From Tribonema minus (Eukaryota > Sar > Xanthophyceae > Tribonematales > Tribonemataceae), in NCBI GenBank assembly GCA_017506865.1, contig JAFCMP010000541.1, positions 186,001 through 250,000 of the forward strand: DNA of 64,000 nt. Reading direction: 5' to 3'. Positions within the stretch are counted from its first letter, which is position 1. Each line of letters starts with the position of its first letter. Position numbers and translations under genes: made by a program. This document shows positions 23,258-35,100 of the stretch, one piece after another. The notes under the pieces were generated by a model. It worked only from the letters and a program-made list of their open reading frames with translations. It was not told where the DNA came from and searched no databases.

Positions 23258-26111
23258 AACCTCAGGCTGTCCCGGGGGTGGATAATCCAACTCTGAAACC
23301 TGCAAAGCTAGCGAAACTCTCTTTTAGAAGCAACTGGCCACCATTCAGATCACCACGATGCGCGCGCGCGCAAAGTCTCCTGATTTATTTCAGCTGCTAG
23401 ATGGGGTCGCCAAGTGACGGCGAGAGAAAGTCGCGCCTTAGTGGCTGCTCAGCCTAGAATTGCCCCCCATAGGATTTTACAGGGGGAAGGGGAGGGGGCT
23501 CTGGGGACAGACTCGGCCCTCGGAATTCTTTTTAAGCTCTGGGTGCAAAGCTCTCCGGGCCTGTTGAAGTTCAGCTGTAGTCGTGACGCGTGTGGTGCGC
23601 AGTAATTGCTTAAGGTAGCAAGTGGTGTACAAGTCCCGCGTGTGGTGCGTGGCAGCAGCAACTCGCAAAATAGAAAGTGGTTCTTAATCAAAGTTCAAAG
23701 CACTGTTGTATCACTGTAGCACACGTGTTGCTGTTCAACATTTGATAATGACCCCACCTACCCTAGCAGCAAGTAGACCAGGTCTGTTCAACAAGTTGGT
23801 GGCCACCATGTGTGCCTTGCACCAGTAACTTGAGGTTGCACCAGTATACTTATAAGAACCGGTATCCAGGCCTCCATGCGACTGCATCTCAGCACTCACT
23901 AGTGGCATTTCTACTCAAAGACATTCAAAGAAACGCTATATGATATCATGTCCTCTTGGGACACATGTGTGCGTGGCACCATCTCTTTATGCTGGCCAAC
24001 ATGCCATATAATGCTAAAACACTTTCTCTAGCCTTCACACCCCTCTGCAATCCTTCACAGCAATATAAATCAGGACTTTTAAAAGCAAGCGCAAGGTCAA
24101 ACCTTGCCCCACTTTGGCATTATAATGCTCCTATGTTTACAGCAGACCATGATGAGAGCAAATGACGTCTCATGGTTGCATTCTTGTGGTGTGGCGCCAC
24201 CGATGCCTGATGGTGGCCACCATGCATGCACACTGCGTGTTGCACCAATAAAAACGGGCATCCATGGCAGGCCTCCACGATTGCATTTCAACACTCACTG
24301 TGGCACTTCTACTTCATCAAAGCATACTAGAACACATGAACCTAGTACCATATCAGTAAACATTGAATGGGAGCTTAGTTAAGCGAGGTCAAAGCATACC
24401 CCTACTTTAACGTAGTGCTCCTTATGTTTATACAGGAGACTGTGACTGTGCTGAGAGCAGGTGATGCACTGCATATGGATAGTGTGCCTATGTAATAGGC
24501 TCATTGGTGCATTTTCATGGTGTGGCACCACCCCCCCGAAGAACACATAGCAATATAATTTACACTCGTCAAGGCAAAGTGAGGGCTTCTGCCATGTGGT
24601 GCTCCTGGCTTTACCACTGAGCTAACAAGCTTGTGCACACTTGGCAGGGTAGCCGTCCCCTTCTGGGGTGCCAGGATACCACAGCCAGCAGCCACACACA
24701 CACGCACACACACACACACAGAGCGGCAGGGCAACTTGAAGGATCATGTTAACCACTTCTAATACAGACAGTTCTGTGATACTTCGTTCTTTTGGTGGTC
24801 GCAATGAGAAGAAAGGCGGCCCCCAGCAGACGGCGCACACCACGCTGGCAACTCGTCGGACGCGCCTGGGCATGAAGATCGACGACTGTGAGTCGGACGA
24901 CGTGCTTGTGACGCCGCACATTTGCACGGCAGGAACACTGGCAGCAGCCAGGTGCCGTGGATGATCATGGAGGCGCTGCTGGAGTGGGCAGAGGGGGGCG
25001 CGGTGGGCAAGGAGGAGGTGGGCGCTGGCGGCGATTGAAGGAGCGGGGCCCGGTCGGGGGGCGGGTCGTGGACTCGGAGGCTGCGCAGCTGCTTCACAGT
25101 GCAGCGAGCTCGCAAGACCTACTACGGCTACTTGGCGGCAGTCAGCGAATACAAGCTTTGTTGAAGCTGGTTGTGGGAGAGTCCACACGGAGGCTGGTTG
25201 TGACATGCCAATATACTTACCATCAAGGCTTCAGCGAGAAATGGAGCAAATCAGCTGCGACCTAATCATGCCTTCACCGTCGCCTTGTGTAACAAGGGAA
25301 TGATCTTCGACGTCGGGCGTCATACCATGAAACCCTAATCCAAGTAGGCAAGCTATGGTGAATGCGGCGATGGTGTTGGGTGTAGGTCAGTAGGTCATAA
25401 CCTGATTGTGAGTCAATGCTCTGCTGAGTCAAAGCTCTGCACAAGGTGCGGGCATAGACGCTGCATCGGCGATAGGAGCGGCTCAGTTGCAACCTCATCA
25501 TGCCTTCACCATCGCCATGTGTATTGAATCAAAGCGATCAACCAATAAAAGAGCCACCGACTGTGTCCAGCGCCATTTGGGACCTGCTGTGCCAGCGACA
25601 TTTGGGACCTGTCGGAATTCAGTTGACCGGAAGACGAAGACCAGAGGCATGAGTGGGTCTTTGCCGCGGCCGACCTGCTGTACAGCTGAGAAGAATCAGC
25701 CACAAGCAGGCCTGTAGAGGCTGCGGAGTGCTTCCACTGCTATACTAGCGGTGAGTGCGAAAGTGATCGTGAACTCCGACCCTTTCGGAGTGGCTCAACG
25801 GTTGCATTGTTGGGGTGCGCCTGCCAAAGAAGCTGTGAGAACGAAGCAACCATAGGCCAGGAAGCTCACGGATAACACGTGTTCATGGCGACGTTCAGCA
25901 GGGTTTAAGCTGAAACCCTCGATCATTGGCGCTTGGATACGTCCACCACAAACTACTGTAGATCCGGCGACTGGGTCTACGGGTGCTGTGGTGCACACAG
26001 AGGTGCACACAGAGGCAGTGTGTGTCGCACGACGACGCGTCGTAGAGCAAGACAGAAAGAAAACAGTGCCCCAACCGAATTTCAGCTAAGGCTGATTCTA
26101 CACAGCGGCAC
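23258..26111. other. Intergenic with ~410-bp diverged tandem repeat
   Basis: A unit starting GGTGGCCACCATG at about 23799 recurs at about 24212. Shared later words are GCCTCCA, GCATTTC or GCATCTC, CACTCACT and GTGGCA-TTCTAC. Another shared part at about 24088-24205 (AGGTCAAAC...CTCCTATGTTTACAG) recurs at 24383-24530. A CA microsatellite lies at 24695-24720. A short direct repeat around TCATGCCTTCACC occurs at 25266 and 25498. No supported gene is seen. Confidence 0.55.
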
Positions 26112-29100
26112 ATGTTGAGGAGCCTTCGCGGCAGCATTGTCACCTTTGCGGCACTGGCCGCAGGCAGCGTGCATGGCGCAGAAATGCTGTGCTCACAAGG
26201 ACTGCTCAGTAAGGTGAGTGTGACATGGATCACTTTCCTCCATTCATGCATCTTGCATTGATGCACCAACACACGGCTGCGATTCGCAACTTCTGTTCCG
26301 ACTGAGATGCGTGCATCACCACTGGGGATATCAGCACCAGACGCCGTGCAGGAGCACTTCACCAGGCTCAGTGCTGCCCTTGGTGTATCATGAATGAATG
26401 TCACCTGATCAAACATGAAATAGTGTTCGTTGTAGCACTTTTGTTGTTGCACTTTTGACTGTTGTTGTTGGCCGTGTGCTTGAAGCACTTTGCTCAAAGG
26501 CGGCTCTCTAAGACCCAAGGTTCTCCCGCCTCTACTGCGCGTGGCGCTTGCAACGATGTTGTTGTCTTCATGGCAATATGGCTGCTGTGCACACCCTCTA
26601 TGCTGCAGGATGGGGCCGTGTGCTGCCCGGCAACTTGCGGCGAATGTGGAGGCGCTGACATACAATGCGGGCAAGTGCCTAACCTAAACATCATGATTTT
26701 GATCAGCGATACCCATGTCACAGTACCTGAGAAATGTAGTGAGGCAGGAACGCTGGATTTTGCAAAAGCCAAGTGTGCAGCCTGCTTACTAATAGGACAT
26801 GGTGCAGCATGTTTTAGAGGCCTGCCACTCGTATCAATTCATGGCTCGGGCCTGAACAATACTGCATCAGTCGCTTGCAGCATATATCAGCGCGCTGCAC
26901 CGTGGCCAAACCACGGACGCGCATGTCAGGCAATCCGTGCAGCAGCAGCCGTACCCACTTGCTCAGCGAGAAGAGCATGATAGCTTCATGTTGCCTGGCG
27001 CACACCTCAAAACTTGCGGTCTGCTTCATTCTGATGCTTCGTGCAGCACATTGCACGGCGGTTACGTCAACTGTTGCGTGGAGGCAGTGCTCAGCCAGCG
27101 ACCGCTGCGGCCGTGTGGGACCAGAGAGCCGCCCTGCATCATGCCCACCTCCGAGCTGGGGCTGGGGGCACGGTCAGGCAGCCAAGACAAACCGCAGGCA
27201 AACCTTGATTCACAGGCGAAATCTGAAGCGGCGGCAGCAGCGGCAGCAGCGGCAGTGACAGCAGCGGCAGCAGCAGCGGCAGCAGCAGCAGTAGCAGTGC
27301 CAACAGCAGCAGCAGCAGCAGCAGCAGCGGCAGAGGTGGTGGTGGCACCACCGCCACTTGCAGTGGCAGCAGCAGTGACAGCAGCGGCAGGTTCCAGAGC
27401 AGGAGCGGATGCCAAGGCACGCTGGCGCGCGGCTGCTGCCAAGAGGAAATTGATTGGGGACCCGTACTGTGCCGGAGGAGTGGTATATGTAAGTGTGCTG
27501 TTGGTGCTTAGGGTGAAAACATGGTGCATCTTGCCTTCAACGCACGTGGGAGCCCCATAGCAGCGTGATAGTGGGGGCATTTGGAAGCGACAGCTGAGAA
27601 CCTTGCAGCTGCAGCTGAAATACAAAAGTCAGCTCACAGCAAGCCCCAGCTCTCATTGCGCTTGCACGGCTCTGGTGATGATATGACAACGACAGTGGAT
27701 TTGTAAAGCTCCATTCACATATGTACATGTTTACTACTACCCAATCAAGATTTGCGTAGTAGATCTTGATCCACGTAGACTACAGTAGGTGCTGTAGTGT
27801 CTCATGAACTCATACATGTGCAGCGATGCATGATAGTTGGTATCTGTTGCAAGAGTTTGTGACGCTCGCAGGTCCCATTTCCTCCCGCACGGCCTTGTCA
27901 ATAATGTCAGAAACACGTGCACATCAATACGGGCTTGGCTTTACAGAGCAACGGCCCTGCCGATAGAGCAAACGCCCAGCCGCTTGCAGTCTGTTTGTGC
28001 AGCTTAGGAGGGTAAGGGCTGCACCAGGCAGCGCGCGGACTGGCACCTGGCACCATCAGTGTATACGAAGTGAATTTCAAGCATTTGAGCACTGAAGCTT
28101 CACTGCGGAGCATGTCACATGTCACCAGGGCAACACAGCTGCTGCAGCCCTGACCCTCACACTGAGGCTGTTCGCTGAGCGCGAGTGGCCGTATGCGCTG
28201 AAGCTGAGTCCTTGCAATCTTGCGCGCTCGAACCGCCGTCGCTCAAAGCGACATGGCATGCTGCCACCGCGACTGCGAGGAGCGCACTGAGCCCCTGCCC
28301 TAGCACCGTAATCAAACAGCACCGATGACGATGAGCGCTGCAACTGCCAAAGGCTCCTGACCACTGTGTGTTGATGCTGTTTGCTGAGCGCGTGGCCGTA
28401 TGCGCTGACGCTGAGTTGTTGTTGGATATCTTACGCGCCTAAACCACTCAGGGCCACACGGCGTGCTGCCACCACGGCTGCGATAAGTGCACTGAGCCCT
28501 AATCTACTTAGCACCGTACCCAGAAAGCACCGACGACGCGAGAGCACTGAAATTTCTTCACGCTCTGTTGGGCAACGTGTAACAATGTTGGTTGCTGTCA
28601 GTGTGGCCAAGTCGTGACAAATCTCATGCGCTTAAACCGCTCAGGGCGACATGGCATGCTGCCAGCACGACTGCGGGGAGTGCACTGAGCCCCCAACCTA
28701 GCGTAACATCAGGTTGAGAGAGCACCGACAACAACCAGAGAGCGGCGACAACGCGAGAGCACTGCGATCTCGTAAGGCTCTCCTGAGCAAAGTGTGACAA
28801 TGCTATTCAATGAGCGCGTGACCGCATGCGCTGACACTGAGTTGTTGCGAATCTTATGCGTTTTGACCACTCAGGGCGACATGGCGTGCTGCCACCGCGA
28901 CTGCAAGGAGTGCGGGACGCGAAAGCAGGGGTGCGCTAATGACCCCCTGGGGGCCAGCCACTGCTGCCTTGACGCCATCGCGGAGCGCGCCCGATCGTGC
29001 AACACGCACCAGGCGCCGTGCATGCTCGATGTGGAGAGGTGAGGCATTGCGCATACCCGTGCGTACTCTCGCACATGCAATGCAAGAGTACTACTGAGCA

Positions 29101-32100
29101 GCATAGCCTTTAAAGCTAAAATGGTGCTCATGTTAAAAAGTGCGCCTGTAGAATTGGTCTAAAAGCATGTACTTTTATTACATTCCACTTGTGGCCGTGG
29201 AAATGCCATGTTGTAGGTGTGTCGCCTTGTTCTCACTCTTGGATGTAGCATGCAAAGCTTGCACGCCACACCCCGCCCCCCACCCCCAACAAAGCACCCG
29301 CAAGCGACTGTCCCCCACATACTAGCAGGGATACCAAACAAAGCTACAAGACTCTCCCCCCACAGACAGACCCGTCTTAGGGCCACCCAGCTCCACGCAG
29401 ACTCCATCTCAAAGTTTTCATGCAGGCCAAGGTCACCATAATGCGCCCTGAACTGGAGATTGTGGCTATCTACGTGAACCCCGATGTCATAAAGATAAGC
29501 AGAGGGAGTCACTGGGCGCCAGGCGCTGACGCTAGAAAGAAAGGCTATATAGCTAAGCAAAGCATCGCCTCCTTGATGAGCGGGACGGTGGTTCACCGGG
29601 CCCCCCATATCACCCCCAACAAAGCATCCGCAAGCGACTGTCCCCCACACACTAGCAGGGATACCAAACAAAGCTGCAAGACTCTCCCCCCACAGACAGA
29701 CCCTTCTAAGGGCCACCCAGCTCCACGCAGACTCCATCTCAAAGTTTTCATGCAGGCCAAGGTCACCATGATGGGCCCTGAACTAGAGATTGTGGCTATC
29801 TACGTGAACCCCGATATCATAGAGATAAGCAGAGGGAGTCACTGGGCGCCAGGCGCTGACGCTAGAGAGAAAGGCTATATAACTAAGTAAAGCATCGCCT
29901 CCTTGATGAGCGAGGTCACGGCTCACCGCAGGCTGCAAGCCTGACAAGATATTGCCATTTACCGCTGCGAGTAACTTGTGGTTGGTGCCGTGGCGTGCAG
30001 CCGACTCCGCTTGCTCTCCAAGCACGCCAAGCCGCTGCCTGTCCCTCCTCCGCACGCCAGCCAGGGCTTCCGAGACACCACCACACGTTTGAAGTTCTCT
30101 CGAAGGGGCTACGCACGCTGGCATCACCTGAGGGCCGCTGGTGCTAGCTCCTGCAAGCCCTGCAGCCCAGCCCACCCACCAAACCAGCCGCATTCGCTGC
30201 CACGCCTCTCGGCGTTAACGAGCTTGTACTTTCTTTTGAAGCATGTACTTGAAGTATATGGTATCTTTGCTAATTCTGATAATCTCTGGTCGGCGGTTGA
30301 ACGCGCTGTGACCGTTGCTTCGGCAACCGGCACGCACACTGCTAACCCTATACAAGGAGCGGAGACGCTCTGGTCAGTACGCCCAACAAGTGTTGTGGCA
30401 TATGCAGAGGCACAACGCAATAACGCTCAGCAATGTTACGCATGGCACTTCAGACTGCCATGTCGTAAGCATGTGGCAGTTGACTGGCTGATTCGTGTAC
30501 CTGGCGTGCATCTGGCACAGAGACGAGGGCGCTGCCGGCAAATGAGCGTACTATTAGCACCCTTATTTAAGGGGACGGCTTGACTACTTCGAAGTAGTTG
30601 TGTACTGACGAGTTGAATTGAGTACTGCAGCTACAGCGTCCTCGTATAAACTGATCTTCCGTTGACACGCATGTTCACGTTTACCCCTCCACCTTCTCAG
30701 CAAATGCAACTAGATCGTCGCTCGTACTTCATGAATTTCATGAACCAGTCCGTCCCTTCACTCGCTGTGTCAGGTTCTCCAAAGTCACAACGCTCGCCGA
30801 CCCCTACTCCGAGAACCGCAACACGGTAGTGGGCGTGCTGACGGGGCCTAAGAAGACCGTCGAGGAGCGGGAGAAGAAGTACGGCATCAAGTTTGACGCC
30901 GAGCTCATGTACATGAACGTGCTGGTGAGCGCTGCTGCATTCCACTGCTTGGACGGTATGGGACTTGTGGGGTATTGGCCCTTGTGATTGCTCACTTAGG
31001 ATGCGGGAGACGGTTGCAGTTTAGAGTTGAGGTTCAATGCTGCAGTTTGAAGTACCGCCCGAAGGCAGGGATGGCAATGTGCACATAGCACGGACCGTCA
31101 AATGTCCAACCTGTCCAAAGCTGGCCTCATCACGATGGTTGTCGACGTGGAGCCTATGTCCCCATCTATGCGGGCATGAACCGCCTGCCACGAGCGTCTG
31201 TCTTGCCAGAAGCACAGGCATAGTCATTTCGAACCTGCGTATGCTGTACTTGCGGTCTGCGAACTCTCAGCGCTGGACGCTCTTGTTTTTGCGATACGTC
31301 GCATCACATATGTAAATATTTGTGTCAGCTACGAAGTTATATCTTTGGAGTATGAAAGGAGTGGCACGCTGCATGGTACATGTTGCAGACGTACGGACTG
31401 TATAGGTAACGTACGGTAGACACAATGCGACTGTGTGTACATCATGTCTCAGCAGCTCAACATCCTTCACATGTGCTGCAGCAGAAATGGCGGGTGCAGG
31501 CGGGGCTCGAAGGACCCCCCCCGTAACCCCATGTTCTCCTGTCCTTGTCCTGGTTGTAACCCCAAGTCTACTCCCATGCACAGCTTCAAATGTTGTGTTG
31601 CAGTTTGGCCGCTGATGCCGCCACCTCTCGCGCCTGCGCTGGACCACGTGCAGAACTTGGACTTCAGCTCCGTCAGGAAGGTGCTGAAGAAAGGCCGCAA
31701 TGTCCAGCTCGTCATTGAAGTGTTCGACAACCTCAAGTGAGTGCTTGCGTCAGCGCTCGCCACAGATTTGGGGGCCTCTCACCGGCTGGCTGCTCGTTCG
31801 CAGCGCAGATTGCTGAGCAGCAGATGCCTGCATGAAGATCCAGCGAATCTTCGTAGATACCCAGGGTAATCAATAAGATTGAAAGACCAGATCGGAGAGC
31901 TCGACGGCAGCAACGGCAGCAGACTATGAATGACAATGGCACTATGGCGCTGTAAAAACTTTACTCAAAAGCCACCTACAAATTGAAGGCCACTGAAGCA
32001 TGCGGTAGCGTGCGGCAGCAGTTGGCAGCTGCTCATTGTAAGTCCGCCAAGTGCACACGCCCAACCTCCCCCCTCCTCGCCCTTAGTACACCACTGATTG

Positions 32101-35100
32101 CACCTTATGTATCAGTTCTGTTGATATTGACTGTAAAGGGTCGGAATTAGGGTTCGGGTTAGCCTTGCACTTCATCTCTGTACAGCATCTGTACCACCAG
32201 GTAACGGATAGCCGGAGAGCGGTCCCGAAGTCTTGACCACCACATGCACGCCACGCGCATTGATCCTACATTCCACTTACATCACCTGTCTCCCTCCAAC
32301 TTTGTGCTGTTGAATGTCCATGTGGCAGGGGCATCGCCTCGGGAAAGTACGACGGATACCTGGTGAAGTTTGGCGACCGCGTCAGAAAGTTTGGAGAGCA
32401 GATTACCGTACGGCTACTGCACGAGATCAACGGTACGCAAAGTTCACAGCACGCTTGGGGATGGTTCTGTCGAGTGGACGCAATGCCGCCTAGCATCCAC
32501 GCCACCGTACGCAATACTCAGAAGTGAAGTAGGCCTCTTAGTGCTTACTGTTTTGTTGTTTGTAATACAATATTTCACATGATTTACTATTTTAATACGA
32601 CGCGTACTGCGAGGCCAGTGCGAGCGTCGTGAGTGCAGGTGGCTTTGGCGCTTCATAACGCTCAGGCGCATGAGTGCATCCTCACAACTACTACTTCGTA
32701 GTTGGTGGCCGGTCAACGGGATTAAATGCTCCTGACATTGACTGATTTTAGCCAGCACTCTGCAGTGACGCCTTGGTTTACCACTTGCAGTATGATCTGC
32801 CTACTTGTGCTGTGAACCACGGTTCAGTCTTCATACACACACACACACACACACACAGAGGCGCACAATGCCAGAGGGTTTCTTTGCAGGCAAAGCCCAA
32901 GCCCAACTTCAAAGCTGATAGTATCTTTTGTCACGCATTTCTGTGTTTCCCGCTACTGCTGCAGGCGATTGGTACCAGTGGTGTGTCTTCAGCCCTGGCA
33001 ACAGTATAGAAGACTACCACATTGCGTTCAAGAGGATCGTTACCGTCTTGCGATCGACAGGGGCCGACATCAAATTTCAGGCGAGTACAAGCACTTGCAG
33101 AACCCTGTGGTGAATCGTTCATCTGAAGTCAGCTGTACCGTTGCGCTGCCCGGACGCATGTTCCGGCTGTCGCGTTGGCTGTATCTAACAATGGGCATGG
33201 TTGTCAGTGCCAAAGAACTTGAAGGTTTGGTCTTGGGGTAGTTTTTCTTATCCCCAAGGTTTGATGTCACAGCTACATGTATACCGGGTCCAGGGATGCC
33301 ATTGAGGAACAACGACTGATCTTTGCATGTGCTTGCCTTTGTTTCAAGACACAACCCCAACTAAGAAGCCATCATCATCGTGCATGCCTGCCAACTACCT
33401 TTTACCGGTATGGTGTGGTGTGCTGTGACTTTCGCACTGTCAATGGAAGCTTTGTGGCTTTGTCTGATGGCGTCAACTGCATGATCAGTACAGACGGGGT
33501 GACAGCCTTCCACAGCCTTCCAGGGTCAGCCTCCTTCTGGTCTTGCAGTGTTGCTATCAACCAGGAAGTAAACAGCATCAAGTACAACCGCCTCTGACCT
33601 CTGACCGCCAACCCATGCCTCACGTGGTGTTCAGATGGCGTACAACGCGCAGAATGCCTCCGGCCACGACACCCCGCTGGAAGACTTCTACACGCCCATC
33701 GAGGACTACGTTGATGAGGTGTGTGCAGTGTATGCGTGTAACCCTAACCCTACTTCTCACTGTAACCCTGACCCTAAGCCTCACCTACTTCTGGCCCTCA
33801 CCCTAACCCTAGCTGCTTTTACCCTAGCTGTGACTGGTACATGAAGGACCTCCAGAGCTGGGAGCAACCTCTTTGCTCTTGCAGTTGAGTTGGGGGGCTC
33901 ACGGGAGGTCACCCATTTGCAGTTCCGCAATGCAGTTGTGCAATGCGATTTTGTGCAGTTCAATGTTGACGGCTTGTTGCAAGCAACAACACAGCCGCTC
34001 GGTGGGCTGCACCGCACGCACCTGCACCATCGCGTTATAATGAGCTTGGACAAGAACCGCAGGCAAGAGCTGGAGCTCACACGCCGCTGCATGCCTGATG
34101 CAGTGGGCTGGTCAAGCGGCTTTGCTCTTGTCCAGAGCAATCAGTTTCACGCATGTGGCATTTTACTCTGGTACTCGAATCAAGTTGGTTCGCTCATCAC
34201 TGTTCCCTTCTTCAGAATGCCTTCGGCCAGACTCTTTCTGATTGCATGTGCCCCTCTTCCGCTTTACCCCAACTGCACTGTCATGTTACCGCAGACTGCA
34301 CACAACCACCTCACAAAACTGGTAGCTGGCCGCCACCAATCTGGTTGTTCAGCTTGCAGTGCAAGGGTGATGTAGCCAGATGATGCCTGATGTCTGGTAC
34401 GCATCAACTGCAGAAAGTTATACAGTACTTGACGTTGTGAAGGTGCAACCAATGGCCGCTGGCACAGCAGACAACGAGAAGGCATAAACTTAGCAGCAGG
34501 AGCAGCAAGCATGGTGTGTGTTCATCAAGCTGCGTCGCCAACGAAGCATCATTGCTCCTCGACTGCGAATGCCCCAGCTCCGCAGAAATTTGTTTTGCTC
34601 AAATTGTCGAAACGTGTCTGTGAGCACCGCGCTGAGCGCTGTCACATGTCCCTCGCCGAGCCGCACCACCGCGCTCTCAGCCCCTGCGGCACTCGTCACC
34701 ACGCTGAGCGTCGCCTGACGATCCTCAAGTTGGCGGGTGATGAGCATAGGCTGAGCGCTGCTGTGGAACTGAGCGCTGCTGCCTCGTGTCCCCCCCTCTC
34801 CCTCGCAGATCTGCGTGTCCGCGTACAACCTGTGCGGCGACGCGTACCCCGAGAACAAGCCGCTCACGGAGATCCTCGGCGCGTGGTACAAGCAGGTGCG
34901 CACCTGTGTACTGTACTGTACTGTGCCGTGTAGTGTACTGTAGCAGGTAAGCGCCTGTGAACAAGGGGAACTGGCCCTTGGAATGTATACTTTATGTACT
35001 TCCGCGTGAGGGACGGAAACCCTATGAAAAGAAGGAAAATGTGCAACTCGTGTACACACATATGCTGTGTCAAGCGTGCAACACAAGCAGCTGCATCAGG

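Noticed and set aside
24605..24650. tRNA-like box A on the minus strand (TTAGCTCAGTGGTAAAGC)
   Set aside because: It matches the D-arm/box A consensus, but no anticodon stem, T-loop (GGTTCGA) or acceptor pairing follows. At best it is a tRNA or SINE remnant.
25895..26674. 259-residue minus-strand frame
   Set aside because: It is antisense to the GH26 signal-peptide exon and the first cysteine exon, which fit a spliced plus-strand model. It has no motif of its own.
27062..27625. 187-residue minus-strand frame
   Set aside because: It is the antisense of the GCA (poly-Ala) tract and GH26 exon 3.
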